A DNA stretch of 64,000 nt from Collybia mongolica (taxonomy: Eukaryota > Basidiomycota > Agaricomycetes > Agaricales > Clitocybaceae), in assembly GCA_013420905.1 (NCBI GenBank), contig JAAXNY010000011.1:620001-684000 (forward strand). The letters are read 5' to 3'. Shown piece by piece: positions 47,841 through 59,771 of this stretch. A program made the position numbers and the translations under genes. Below the pieces are notes generated by a model. That model was not told the origin of the DNA. It made no database searches and saw nothing but the letters and a program-made list of their open reading frames with translations. How positions within the stretch are numbered: the stretch's first letter is position 1; each line of letters starts with the position of its first letter.

Positions 47841-48120
47841 TAATCTAGGAGACTACGATTGGAAATACCTTTATACCCCCGGTGGGGACCTTGCGACTGG
47901 AATTTGCAGCTACACCAATCCGAAATTATAGACAAGAACATGTCTATATTTCGTTAACAGGTCATTTCTAATTACATGCTACGATGGGACACGTAGGATA
48001 AGTAAAGCTCGTTCGTAAGCAAAGGAGTGAGGAGGATGCAGCAAAGAGTAAGATGATGTGTACGGAAGGAAAAAGGTAATGAAAGCTCGTATTTAATCCA
48101 GCTCATTGATTTCACGAACG

Positions 48121-49341
48121 TCAAAAATCTCGAGCAAAAAGCTCCGCCTCCAAATCCCGAGCGAAGATCATATCATCACAATCCCGCATGGACAGGCCAT
48201 GATCTTCCAGATCGCGATATGCGAGCTCCGTGGGTGGGGCAGCAGCACCAGCACCCGCAGCTGCGATACTGCCATACAATCCGGCCTTCTTCTAGTTCCG
48301 GTTCGCCCTCCAACTGGTGATCTTCGTGATGAGGCTCCGAGAGGCGAGCTCGTCATCATATCCACGAGCGTAAAGCTGGTAGATCTTCGTTGGCGTCTCT
48401 GGCGATGGGTAGCATGTCTTCGAGGTCGCGGAGGGCGAGTTGCTCATCAAAATCGCGGGCTGTTAAAGGGACCTCTGCTCCTGCTCCTGCATCGGCTGCA
48501 GGGGCATCAGGTGGCGGAGCACTAGTAATTTCACTAGCAGCGACAGCCGCAGGACCGTCACCGATTGATTCAGGTGGTGTTGTCCCGGCCTCGGTACCAG
48601 ATCCCCCTCGTCCGTCCCTCCCCCTTCCTCTACCTTTGCCCCTGCCCTTTCTCTCCTTTTTTCCCTGCCCCTTCCCTCTCCTCTGCCTCTTCTATTTCCA
48701 CCGCGTCCTCTACGGTGGTGACGGAGGGCAAGATCAAAGTCATCAAGATCGCGTGCTAACATCTGATGGTCAGCATGCATGAGCTGGAACTGCTGAGTTT
48801 GGTCCATCTGTTGGCTCATAGCGATGGCAGAGCCAAGGACTCCAGCAATACCTGGGCCCCCACCACCCTGGACCAAGGTCTTCCCACCGGTTCTCAGGTT
48901 TTGCTTGTTAACAACACCGGAGAGGGGACATTTGCTGGAACTGAAATGGAACTCGTAGAGTGTTTCGACTTGAATATGCCGGATAAGCAGGGCATTTTGA
49001 TCTTCATAGGTTCGCGTCTGGTTAGACCCTCAGAAACCTGGTCATCGGCAGGTAGTGGGAGCATTTCCCATAGTAGTCAATGACAAAACGCCAAGGTGAC
49101 TTGTCGCTTTACCTGCTCAGTGGCCATACTTCTCGGCTCGGGCAGAAGCTGGTGGAGGTACGACGACACCTTCACCTTCACCACCTGAGGCAGCTTTGGC
49201 AGCTTTGGTGCGACGGCGGGCAGCACCGCTCTTCTTTTCACGCGCAACAAGTTCGGAGGAATCCCCTCCATCGGAGGGAATGGCTGACACCACAACAGCG
49301 CTGCCGATGCAGACGAGAATGATTGCTTGACCGTATTTCAT
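48121..49341 (-). pseudogene. Secreted RDxDDEL-repeat protein gene, copy B (broken)
   Basis: Starts MKYGQAIILVCIGSAVVVSA, a signal peptide paralogous to copy A (MKYSQTVFVACVGGAVLVSA), then an Arg/Lys/Ala-rich stretch and an early stop. Downstream, in other frames, repeat blocks appear: TARDFDEQLALRDLEDMLPI, YDDELASRSL, ITKITSWRANRN with a TAG replacing the next codon, and finally AYRDLEDHGLSMRDCDDMIF then ARDLEAELFARDF ending at a TGA at 48121. A simple Arg/Gly/Pro-rich insertion lies in the middle (about 48590-48720). The gene has the same order of parts as copy A but different lesions, so both copies decayed independently. Confidence 0.55.
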
Positions 49342-50271
49342 TTGAATTATGTAGACCGACTGGAGGGTGTAGAGTATGAGCGAGTGGGAAGGATCAGACC
49401 AGCTGAGCGTTTGAATAGATGACGATTGAGGGATTTCTCAGAACCTGCCGAGAAATTGGAGAATTGGAGATGGGGAACATGGTCGATTTATAGAGCAAAT
49501 AGTGTGCCGTGATTCACCGGGATTGAAGTGATGTGTCGATCTTCATTCTCTTACGTTTCCATGTCGAACCGGAGATACCATACCGACTCCGCCGCAAATG
49601 GCTGCGAAATGATTGAAAAATGATTCAGACAGGAAAGCTCCCTTGGCACTTGCCATTGTCTCTATTGCTGCAGTATGTTTTCCTGTTTTTTTTTTTCCAA
49701 AAGAATTACTTGCTGAGTGGTTTGCCTCCTAATTTTTAACTGAGTATGAGCACCTTGGTCAGGATTATGCGGTTTCACCCTTCATTCTTCGAATTTCCAA
49801 CACTTTTCGAGGTTCAACGATCAACGTCCAGACCCATAGAGTCCAGCGCTCTTGGTCATATATGATACAATACAAGTCAGCGACGAGGTGATATACCGCT
49901 TCTCACCGCTACTACACAGCCGGCTGTTGTAATCCTTGCTTATTCTTGTTTCACAGGCCATTTCACTGGTGAGTGTATACTAGATAGGCCAATAAACTAT
50001 TCTATTAAGTGATTCATTCAATATAACAATCTATTCCAAACAGAAAGCAGGAAAAGCTGGATTTACTGCTACTTGAACGCTCTTGGAACGCTTAGTCAGC
50101 CATCATGCTTTGTCATAGTCCAAAAGCGGGTTAGTGACACTGATTAGGTGTTAGTCAACACCCGATGGGGCCTGCTCCTAACGGAACTGATTATCTGCAC
50201 TATTTAAGAATACTTGGGAGTCACGATGCCCCAATACCTTCGTCAGCCCAACCACTGTTAGTTATTCTTCA
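49342..50271. other. Intergenic, flanks of the repeat gene and GFA gene
   Basis: No gene recognised; presumably two promoter regions back to back. Confidence 0.4.
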
Positions 50272-50810
50272 ATGGCCGATACCGTTCGCTACGGCTCTTG
50301 TTTGTGCAAGAGCGTCAAGTACGAAGTTACTGGCGATCCTTGGGCATTCTCCGTATGCCATTGTATCAACTGCAAGAAGATGACCGGTTCTGCCTTCATG
50401 GCGAACAGCTTATTCAAGCCAGAGGTACGTACAGAGCCCCCACACTACCCCTCAATACATAATCAGTTCAAATAAATTTCCCAGCAATACAAAATCACCG
50501 AGGGAGAAAGCCTTCTTACTCAATATCGCGACAGCACCACAGACAGTGGCAACACAAAGATTATTTCATTCTGCTCCAAGTGTGGCTCCCCTATCAGAAT
50601 CACCAACGATGCGCAGTTTGTGATGGTAGTACCCACAGGCACCTACGATGGCGAGCTTCCTTGGGGTAAGAGTTGTAATACACTATTCGGAGCACGAATC
50701 TCACCAAAAGAACTTTAGATCCTACTAACGAGGTTTACTTGGACAAGAAGCGAAGGTGGCTTCATGAGATTACTACTCATGAGGATGGGTGTATTGCTAA
50801 AACCACCTAA
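50272..50810 (+). CDS. GFA/CENP-V-domain zinc protein
   Basis: Small zinc-binding protein of the glutathione-dependent formaldehyde-activating (GFA) fold. Three exons, 50272-50424, 50485-50665 and 50719-50810, give 141 residues. The family cysteines are all present: C10-x-C12 (GSCLCKSV), C29-H-C31-x-x-C34 (VCHCINCKK) and C81-x-x-C84 (CSKCGSP). This is the pattern CxC, CHCxxC, CxxC that binds structural and catalytic Zn. Length is typical. Many fungal paralogues exist and few have known substrates, so formaldehyde metabolism is only a family-level suggestion. Introns are 60 and 53 bp. Confidence 0.88.
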
Positions 50811-52313
50811 AATATCATTTTACTCGTACCAGACGAGATCACAATCTTTTCCAATAAGAAATCGTCCACGACATCAGCCTTTTCATCTGAAGATTACCAA
50901 AGCGCCCGCAGATCATACACCTTGTAGGCCATTTCACTGTGATAGTTCTTAGATGGAACTTCGTCGCCTGTTATCCCATAATTGCGTTGTCGCAATTGGC
51001 GCTCAGGTCCCCGGACGCTAGGCTCGTAACCAGCCTGCGTCCACGAAATCTTGTCATTTGTGTAGAATTTTATCCCATACTACTTACATTGTCACAATTA
51101 GTCTTCGGGTCCCGGACGCGTCGGGGCCCTTCCATAAAAACAAATAATGACAATCACCAACATCGGCTAACATGATACATTTCAACGGCGTTTAGTTCAT
51201 AGATTACGAGGTAATTCGGAAAAGGTAATCAAGAGCCATGTCAGCAAAAGCGATCCACCCTAGATTACCATTTGACTGTCCACAGATGAGTATGAGTATG
51301 AAATGAATCAGCGAGATGTAAAATTTCACACACTTTAAATTTTTTCCAACAGTCCACTGGTATATCAGGTTTCAGTATCACCAGCCGCCAGATGAGGTGC
51401 AGCGATGTGCCATCAACGCTAATTGCAAAGTACGGCAGCCCCTGCTGATTGAGATGACCAGTATATGTGATGGCGCCGACAAATCTGCAAGCAAAGATGG
51501 AAAAGGATCGGAGGAATGTCACTAATCTCCAAAAAGAAGAGATGTGGACTTGACAACAGCCTTCACGTCGTCGACTGTATCCTGTAATCAAGCGACGTTG
51601 ATGAAATGTCGCCAAGGCCACTGACGCAAGCACACTAACCTGACAGCCATATATCGTGTCGTAAACGATCATCCAACTGGAATTCAAATTGTAAACGAAG
51701 TCGTAGCTCAAACAGAATAGTGCTCAAACCAAACGGTGCCCAATAGAAACACTGTTGGAACCGAATAGTCCTTGCTAGACACATGAATCACCCAGACAAG
51801 GACGAATTCCCAATTCATAGCGAAACTTCATTATGGCCTCTCGACTCGATGAGGGTAGAATGGTGTGCTTGTATTGGGAATTCGGGCAAGCCGCCACCCG
51901 CCAGGGACCTGTGCGCAGCAGCTACCACCCGGGAAATTTCTGAACCGAGGAAGCGTTTATTCTTGTACGCAATATCCTGTCGACCCAAACCAGAATTAAG
52001 ACCAACGTGATTATCCAAGCCAAATCATTTAGTAACAAAGGGTAAGGTATCATCAAGAAAATATGATTTGTATACACTGCGTAAGTCCAACCCTCTAAGT
52101 ATGGCTGGGATCCCAAAATTTTTGCGACGATAATGTATTATGAAGGTGTAAATAGAGTAAGGATATGGGCGGGTATGGGCGTCGAGTTCGCCTGGAGAAA
52201 ATCTTTGAATGATAAGATTAAATCTGCGGGTGGTCGTAAGTATTTTTGGAAGAAAGAGATGAGAGCTGAAACGTACCAAATGTATCATGATATGTTGAAG
52301 ATATAGATGTCGA
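50811..52313. other. Unassigned region with minus-strand coding-like fragments
   Basis: Minus-strand pieces look coding: NDLAWIITLVLILVWVDRIL (membrane-helix-like, about 52040) and VYNLNSSWMIVYDTIYG (about 51690). No coherent exon chain or family was found. The piece at about 51790-52120 is duplicated near 36200-36440, but there without intact frames. Confidence 0.3.
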
Positions 52314-52616
52314 TCATGCTTTTGATCGGGGTAACGTCGGCACTGCCACTACTGCACCACTACCGAATCCATATGATGAAGCTAGGGATCCGAAGGCGGC
52401 TTCGTAGTTTTTCTGTGCAGGATGCGATGGATCCTGTGAAGCTACTGGCGATTTGCTAGGCTGGGGCGTTTGCACCACTTTCCGAGGAACAGTGGGTACT
52501 CCACCGCCAAAGCCAAATGAAGAGGCGAGGTTGCCGAAAGCGGCTTCGTAATTCTTGGGTGATGTCTTTTTAGGGACGAGTGAGGCAGTCGACGAGTTGA
52601 ACGATGTGCTCGACAT
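52314..52616 (-). CDS. Small protein with two NYEAxFG repeats, copy B
   Basis: Intronless 100-residue protein, nearly identical to copy A; differences are confined to the linker and second repeat (SPVASQDPSHP; YEAAFGSLASSYGFG). Both repeats and the VPTxPR ends are conserved. A TATAAAA lies at 52743-52737 on the same strand, so the promoter is also conserved. Function is unknown. Confidence 0.75.
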   Translation of the reverse strand: MSSTSFNSSTASLVPKKTSPKNYEAAFGNLASSFGFGGGVPTVPRKVVQTPQPSKSPVASQDPSHPAQKNYEAAFGSLASSYGFGSGAVVAVPTLPRSKA

Positions 52617-52736
52617 AGTGTAGATAGTACTCTGAATAGTTTGAATGGTCTGAATAGTCCGAGAAGTGTTCAGTGTAGTGGCTATTGTCGCAGTGAGATG
52701 TGGTTTTGCGATGCTTGACCTATCACACTCGTATGT

Positions 52737-52743
52737 TTTTATA
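52737..52743 (-). promoter_or_regulatory. TATA box of the small NYEAxFG gene, copy B
   Basis: TATAAAA on the minus strand about 125 bp upstream of the ATG; counterpart of 35438-35444. Confidence 0.65.
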
Positions 52744-53642
52744 CCCTGACGCTATCAGTTTTCTCCTGAAGCCGTGAAACCCTGATTCAATTCATCTTCC
52801 CATCCGTGGCGGTTGGAGCTCGGGAAGCATCAATCGAGTCAATTACAGTGGCGCGCAGCGCCTCGACGGTTCTGCAGCACATCTCCGAGGTCATCGCAGA
52901 CTCACACTGATTTGCAAGATATGACTAGTATGTTCTGGAATGACGGATTACATCAAGAAATGGGGGCATCGTTCGTTCAGTTTCCACGTGTTGTAACATG
53001 CATTTATACTTGACTCATCCCTAATAATACCGGCCAATGGCAGGTGGCTTCATGGCAGAATTGATATTGAGGGTGAGAGCCTGAGAAGCCTGCAGTGCAA
53101 ACGCGGATCCGGATGTAACTGCCGAGCAGAACCAGGAGGTTCTCGAAACAAATATTTATGATAGTTTTTCGCACCTGTCGGCACTGTTTGACAGATCGCC
53201 TCCTGATCAGCGCTCACCTTGGAATACAGTTATCCTTGACTCGAACGCTGCGGTTCATATGGGCCAGGACATGAGGCGCTCCGACATTAACGTTTCGTCG
53301 CGGCTGTCGAGTGAGATCGAGGGGCGCTACGGCGCCACCGCAGCCTCAAAGATACCCAGGATATTCTTGGAATGCCTCGTGATCAGAGTGAGCCTCGTTC
53401 TAGGGATGGTGCCTGGATACGAATACGGTGAGTGGATATATTCGAAGCAATTTTACATAAAGCGTCAATTGATGTTCGGTCTCAGTGTCTGCCTCGAACC
53501 CCAAAAACTAATCGATAGTAATCAAAAATCATTGTATCGTGCAATCAGCGCCCGTAATGGGGACAAGAAGAATGAGTCACTCACTCAAATTAATATATCC
53601 CATTCCCTCAGTGGGAACGAGGGTGGCATCAGGCGCGTAGCC

Positions 53643-55157
53643 TTATTTTTCCGCAATGACCCTTCTCCGAGTTAACCGACTTCCCTGTCCTCAATCATGC
53701 CTGATTTTGTCTGAACATGAGCGTGTCGATGTGTAGACTTAGTTTAGAGGGACCCTTGGGCGCCGTGATTGTCCGCTTGTGAGAATTTCGGAGATGGAGT
53801 ATCGTTCTGCAAGCAAGAAAAGAACATATTGCTTGCTAAAATCTGTAAATATAGGTTTAGTCAATCCGTTACATGCGATTTTGGTAATATACCTTGAGAA
53901 TGGGCTGGCGTAATCTGGCTATAAATAAGATCTTTGTGTTATCATCGTCGTATGTTTTCAAGGGAATACTAATGTACAGATAATGTGAGATTCGTGGCTA
54001 GGTTTACCACCGAAATTATCAGTAGGTACACATAATATAGAATTCCTGGCATAGAATGTCAGCTATATAATAGTGGGTGCCAGTTGTTACTCTTATCGTC
54101 ACGATATACGGTTTGCTGAAGATAGCCGTTACCATGCATGGACTGACGAGTTTGGCGTGCTTCCATAACCATAAGGGAAAGGGGAACTGAAAAGGGGAAA
54201 ATTTGAGTGTGTCAAATGTACTACGACCTACTTACTGATGTAAAACGCCACGATCAGGATATAGCTAGAAGAGATATAGTGACTCATTGGTATATTTTGA
54301 CATCCACTCAGGGTGACCAGCATGGGGACAGGGAAATCTAATAAACAGGTCAGATTAAAGGTTACCGAAACACGATACTGTAAGATCGTAACCTACATTC
54401 AAGAGATCCTACCCACAAACCCATGAAGACAAAACCTGGGACCCACACACCTACCGAACATACAACCAAAAGAACCGCATTTTTGGGACTTCTTTCCCAC
54501 ACTGCCCAGGTGCGAATCGTAAAAATCACCGCAAACCCCAATGATCAGCCTTGGAAGGGTTGAGTAACGGAGATTGGAGGACATTCTGCGATGCACATGG
54601 AGGCGTTGATCATCCCTATGTGTATTTCCCAAACGTGAATAATGCTCCCTGGATGCAATGGTTCGTTACGAACGATCAACGAGATTCTCTGCTGCCATAC
54701 AGGCCGCAGGGTCTGACGGGGACGTTTTGTCTGCATTTTCAATTAATAAGAGAACGCATATGTAAAATCGCAGTTTGTACTCTCAGTACAAAAGAACACT
54801 TAATGTGAAGAAGGGGAAGTATTTTGTGACAAGATACAGTCCCGTTGGGATACTCCAGGGGGACGACCAGATAAGCGAGATCTCTGGTATGATGGTACAA
54901 CAATAATCATAGGCCTGATATCTAGGTCAGTCAGGAAGCAAGCGTTGATATATTCACGAACATATGGCGCGAGGCAGGCTGCTGTTGCCTCACCGATTAG
55001 TTACGACACGTCTGTGCATAAGAGTTGTGGAACTCACCGTCCATGTACTTTTCGCAAAGAAAATATGTAGGAATTTTGTGAATTGTCGGTGCAATCAACG
55101 CTCGCATCTGACATTCTGAATCTGGGTGGCTTGGAATGCTTGAATTTGGGAGCCCAT
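53643..55157 (-). pseudogene. DUF6533-type membrane protein gene, copy B
   Basis: Inverted counterpart of 33052-34605. The minus strand shows an MGSQIQAFQATQIQNVR start (55157), ISLIWSSPWSIPTGLYLVTK then YFPFFTLSVLLY (about 54890-54800), a TIRTWAVWERSP block and GVWVPGFVFMGLWV (about 54520-54420), and the same C-terminus as copy A, ending VIAEK (stop at 53645-53643). The first exon ends in an early stop, as in copy A, which could mean an unrecognised intron rather than decay. The predicted product has several membrane helices; its function is unknown. Confidence 0.45.
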
Positions 55158-55280
55158 GGGGTGGCCTGGGGTATTACAACCGCAATCATCGACTATTTGA
55201 ACCTCATCTGTCGGAAGGGCACTAGATTCCACTATGTAGTGGGTTGTATAAACGGTCCATGTTGTTGGGTCCCGGAACTC

Positions 55281-56788
55281 TTCGACGACCGTTGTTGCTG
55301 GACAAAAGGATAACAAAATAAAATAATTTGAGTTTACAGCGTCCTCCGTGAGTCGAATGCCATTCTTTTTCTAAGAGTGTCAGCGTCAGAGTCTCCCTAG
55401 AATATATTATTTCTCCATCAACTAAGTATGGTATTTATTAGCGTGTAATTTTATGTACCGTGAAAAACTCTGAGAACCTCGACAACAACATAGTGGCATT
55501 AACAGGTCTGTTTTGCACTTGTGACGTGATTCCGCCAGATTGTCCTTTTGCAGATGCATATTCAAGACCCGGGTAAAGTTTCGGGTGGAATTAAATTCAG
55601 TTTGTTCAACTTGAAAACCGCGTTACAGGGGAAGCTTGAGGAACGACAAATGAGGAAACTGAAGAAAACCCGGGTGAGATAATCATTCTGGCGACGCTAC
55701 CACCTGATCACGTGATAGCGCTAGCCAGCATCAATTCGAAGTTGCCACGACTCAGTACGTAGTATGTACTACTAGTATATATTCTATGTACATACAAGTC
55801 TGCCAACCTGTATTTACACCGCCGCATATATGGTGCTGTTTGAACACCTGGTCGAATTAGTACGATTTGTAATGCAGCTCTATTCCGTCGTTCATAATCA
55901 ATCTTCGGCTTCAGGCAAACCAGAGATTAGGTTATTGACCGTTTTGAGTGGGCCGTTGCAAGCACGGCATGTCCGAGTTCGAAGTTTGACATGCAAAAGG
56001 TGATCCAAACGAAACGACGCTATGGCAGAGAATATAACATGCATGTCATCCTCTTCCCTCGACAAAGCGAAACGAGAACTTTTGACATAGGAACACGTGG
56101 CCATATGTAAAAGGAAGTTGCAAAAAAATTTGATGAGCCCGGCAAACAAACGGCACAAACATTAGCCGGAGGCACTCGGGAATTACCGCAACGAAATTGT
56201 AAATAATTTCCTACGTTCAAATCCGTCTGCTCATTCGAAATAATTCGAACTCGGAATTAACTCTGAACCTGGCGGCTGAAATTCAACAGTACTAGTACTA
56301 CTACTCCATCTAGCTCGATATCTCACTTGAAACCACTACATATAAACCGGAGGTACCCCGTTCGAAATACCCGAATGAATTTCTTGAACTTGCAAGTGGC
56401 TGGAAAACCAGTATGGATGATACAGAGGCCCCGGGAAGCTCCCCTATATGTTCGGAAATTTTTTGTGGATTTGAGACTCCTAAAATGACGATTTTCCCGG
56501 CCCAGAATAGCGGATCTGAGGTGATTTTGGCAAAATCTTTGGCCTATATATAGCAGATTTCAGACCTTCCTTGGGGATTTTTTTCAAGAAGTGGGTTGCT
56601 GGTTCATTTAATCTGTTTCAATTTGAGAAGAGCCAGAGCCCAGATTCACAATCCTTGAAGAAGCACAAAAAAAAATTTCTTCTGCCTTCTGCCAGTCTCA
56701 ACTAGTACGAGTCCTAGTATGGGTCCTCATGGAAAGATAGCTGTAGATGACAAGCTTCTTAAAGGTCTCTGTAAGATCAGAAATGTTG
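55281..56788. other. Intergenic, no gene recognised
   Basis: AT-rich sequence with only short open frames and no familiar protein or repeat end before the MITE at 56789. Confidence 0.4.
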
Positions 56789-58096
56789 TAAGATAGAGCA
56801 CTCATAACCAGCTACATCTGGGGGTGGGCAATGCTTAGTAATTTCGCATACTGATGCAAATAGCCGCCAGTAAATAAACTTAATCGGACTGTAAATAGAT
56901 TAACAAATTCACTGGAGAGAATGATTTTGCATTTTCCAGCTTCCACAATCACTTTAAACACTCAATTCAAAGACAAACTAACTCAGAATTTTACTCCCAA
57001 CAAAATGTTAAATACAGATCTTTTGAAATCTTTTTCTTTTGTAGATAAGTTGTGCCAAGCAGGGCTGTTCTGACACATTGCTGCAACAGCCAGAAAATCT
57101 GGTTTTAACAAATTGTAGTCTTAATGTGTAGGAACAAGATTGACCAATGACTCAAGACCTAAAAATGAGCCTCTGACAATATAAAGTTAAAGGACTACTT
57201 GCAAGGATCTACATTGTTTTTGACTTTATAAGATAGTGGTTCAATAAAATGTATATCTGTATTTAAAAACATATTCTCCTAGTGTATATGGAAAAGTTTC
57301 ATTAATGGTATGAGAGGTGGCAGTAAGTATCTGCAAAATGCATTCCACATCCACTCATGTGCGCTGCAGTGCACATGCGATCATCACGGCACAGCCACAT
57401 CTAAATCAGCAAATCAGCAGCTCCTGCCATGCCAATGCTTTCCAACTGCCTGAACAGTGGAAATCCTGAACAAATATAAAGCATGTACTCCATCACAAAG
57501 GACAGACAGCCCTCAGTGTGTGTTAAGCACTGGAATATATACCAGAAGAGCTGTGGGTCACCAAGTTTAGCTGAATTATTAATGAATTTAATTTAATCAA
57601 TAATATTACTGATCAGTGAAATTTCATCAGTATGCAAAATTACTAAGCATTGCCCATCCCCACTACATCACATGACCAAAATGTTACAAAACCGTGACAA
57701 AGTCAATAATTTGGATAAGGCTTTTCATTGGGCACATTTGCAGAAAATTGGGGATTGAGCGATTGTTCATTAAGTACTTAGCTAGAATTCCTTGATCCCG
57801 GAATTTTTATTTTCAGCCAAATGAATAAGTAGTATGCAAAATGGAAGTTAAGTCCCAGCTGCAACATGTCAAAATTAAAATTATACAACATGTGTCACGC
57901 TGGAGTAGAATCAATGCCCAGCCTCAAAAAAATAAACTTCCTGAGAAATCTTTAGTTTTTATCTTCACATGCAGTTTGCATGCTCCCTCACGAAAATCCC
58001 CAGGGGATTAGGGGTTCGGACCAAGGGCAGACCAATGTGCACCACACTAAAAGTAACGCCACGTGATGTAGCTGGTTATGAATGAGCTCTATCTTA
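56789..58096. mobile_element. Outer MITE with ~38-bp TIRs, carrying a nested element
   Basis: The left end begins TAAGATAGAGCACTCATAAC and continues CAGCTACATC. The right end is its inverted copy (reverse complement TAAGATAGAGCTCATTCATA, then ACCAGCTACATCACGTGG). GTTG flanks both sides (56785-56788 and 58097-58100). Without the 844-bp inner element and its 7-bp duplication it would be about 455 bp. No coding capacity. Confidence 0.75.
56819..57662. mobile_element. 844-bp MITE with 38-bp TIRs inserted in the outer TIR
   Basis: Ends are TGGGGGTGGGCAATGCTTAG then TAATTTCGCATACTGATG, and the inverted copy TGGGGATGGGCAATGCTTAG then TAATTTTGCATACTGATG: 2 mismatches in 38. A 7-bp direct repeat CTACATC flanks it (56812-56818 and 57663-57669). 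TIR and duplication length are near those of hAT-type non-autonomous elements (usually 8 bp). No transposase inside. Confidence 0.85.
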
Positions 58097-58685
58097 GTTG
58101 ACTCGAAGGACCTGAAATCCCTTACAAATGGGGACAAATCTCCAGCATCAATTGTTGATGCCTACACGGCTTTAATCCAGGAGGGCACCGAGAACATATA
58201 TTGGGGAAGTTCTAGACATTTACAAAGTTGTAGCAAGTAGCCGCTATGGTTTGCTGGAACTTGCAACTAGTGTGTCAGGTGTGTCCGCACTTTCTTTGCA
58301 GGTGCTCCTACCTCTTAGCATTATGGTATGCACACTTGTCTTTTCACTGCAAAACCTGGTTACTCATGATCATTTCCATAATATAGAACACTGGCAACAA
58401 AGATGCCATGGAAGATTCTGAATCAGATTCAGACACACACTCCCCAGCAGCACCGCTTTTCTCATGTCACTCAAGCTCAACATCGCGGTCCCAGATTCAC
58501 ACCTATGCCCTTGTTCCAACAATTCTCTATAACCTTGGGATGTTTACCCTTACCCAGAGTGGTGTATCGCCATGATTCAACTGGATGTTAACTCCTGTTG
58601 CTGCCCAGCACTGGTTGACATTAAATAAGCCCCAGGTCCGAAAATTTCGACCAAAAATCCAGATTCCAGGAGGTATAGGCTATAG
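58097..58685. other. No gene recognised
   Basis: Contains a 62-codon plus-strand frame (58403-58591) with no motif. Confidence 0.35.
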
Positions 58686-59307
58686 CATGGGTATGGGTAA
58701 CCCATGCAGGTTGTGGGTACAGGTACCCACGGGTTAGGGTATGGGTCATACTCTAGCAACCTGTAACCCGTACTCAACCCGTACCATAGATAGTGCTGCC
58801 AGATCTTTGTATCCTGTACTCAACCCATATTGTAGATAGCGCACGGTTCCTGACCACGCATGTTTAAAGTACGCAAGCTTGGGTCAAGGATGTAGAACTG
58901 AAATGAGACAATGATCAGCAATTGAGCAATCGTAGAATAAAGAAGACTCACCCATAGCAATCCGGTAAGTTTCTGAAGCATCCGTGAGCGAATAATAACA
59001 ATTAAGTGTCTTCGCGATTCTCATGGCTGCTTGGATTGCTGGGTTGTTGCCACTAGTTTGCTTGATTGCGTTGGTGAAGTACATGTCAATATGGTCCATG
59101 GCTGGAATTACTGTTGAGATGTTAAGGCCATTGCTTTACTGGACAAAATCCAGGGGAAAATTGAACTAGAGAAGCTGGGGGAACTGTTAAGGATTCGAGC
59201 TTAGTTTTACTATATGTTTTTGTCTACTGCAAAAACCCGCACAGGAACCCTAACCCGTCGCTACCCGCCCATACCCACTCTGATTCTACCTGCGGGTTGA
59301 TGGGTTG
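58686..59307. mobile_element. hAT element remnant with GGGTA-rich arms
   Basis: Arms around 58686-58790 and 59232-59305 are rich in GGGTA/TACCC units and are partly inverted copies of one another (GGGTATGGGT...ACGGGTTAGGGT against GGGTATGGGCGGGTAGCGAC plus GGGTTAGGGT). Between them lies a piece of hAT transposase (58826-59140, minus). The LTR retrotransposon begins at the right edge of these repeats, so it probably inserted there. Confidence 0.5.
58826..59140 (-). pseudogene. hAT transposase remnant
   Basis: Minus-strand translation reads STVIPAMDHIDMYFT, AIQAAMRIAKTLNCYYSLTD then ASETYRIAM. After a GTGAG...CAG intron comes VLHP, a TGA stop and LAYFKHAW. This corresponds to the segment just before the C-terminal dimerisation region of fungal hAT transposases (V-x-P-x-x-D-x-I-D; YYSxTDxSxxYRIAMVLHP). 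The stop sits where family members have Lys or Arg. The DDE core and BED finger are absent. Confidence 0.7.
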
Positions 59308-59771
59308 TGTTACAAATTCCTTAACATGCCCCATTACTTCTTATGCACTACTGATTACCGGATACTTATCGACTCTTATCTTTCAAGACCCATATATGCA
59401 TTCCCTTTCCCATGCTTATTCATCTTTTGTATTATGCTTACTCATTCTCACTTTAGCTTACTCATTCTTTTATCTATAACAAATAGTGTAAACCACGCTT
59501 ATCGGACTCTTACATATATATAGGGATACTTTAGCTTAGTTAGTTCTTTAGCTTGACCTAGCTGAATCAACCTTATTCACCCACTCTGATCTCTTGATGC
59601 AAACTTGATCCTACTTGCCTTATGAAGGGAGTAGTGCATCTTTGATTCAACGATCTGACTTTAGCCCTATTGAGGGAGTCATTGGACGTTATACTTATGA
59701 AGTCAATGGTCTATAGTGAATGAACGATAAACCGGATTGATCTAAAGGATAAGGCCTAAACAGCCGTAACA
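59308..59771 (+). repeat. 5' LTR of a Ty3/Gypsy retrotransposon
   Basis: 464 bp bounded by the short inverted termini TGTTAC and GTAACA (TG...CA). It contains a TATATATA box at about 59515-59522. The next bases (AAAAGGTCAAGCTGATCAG) should hold the primer binding site, but I could not match it to a tRNA end. The 3' LTR is outside the window, so the boundaries rest on the terminal inverted repeat and on position before gag. Confidence 0.65.

Larger units (their letters stand above)
48121..55280. repeat. Distal arm of the large inverted duplication
   Basis: Reverse-oriented counterpart of 32920-38924: repeat-protein gene (48121-49341), unassigned TM-like fragment (about 51790-52120), small NYEAxFG gene (52314-52616) and DUF6533-type gene (53643-55157). 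The GFA gene (50272-50810) and its flanks have no counterpart in the proximal arm. Confidence 0.78.

Noticed and set aside
32920..55280. Whole inverted duplication as a transposon with very long TIRs
   Set aside because: No target duplication or transposase is associated with the arms, and the arms carry ordinary-looking genes; segmental duplication is simpler.
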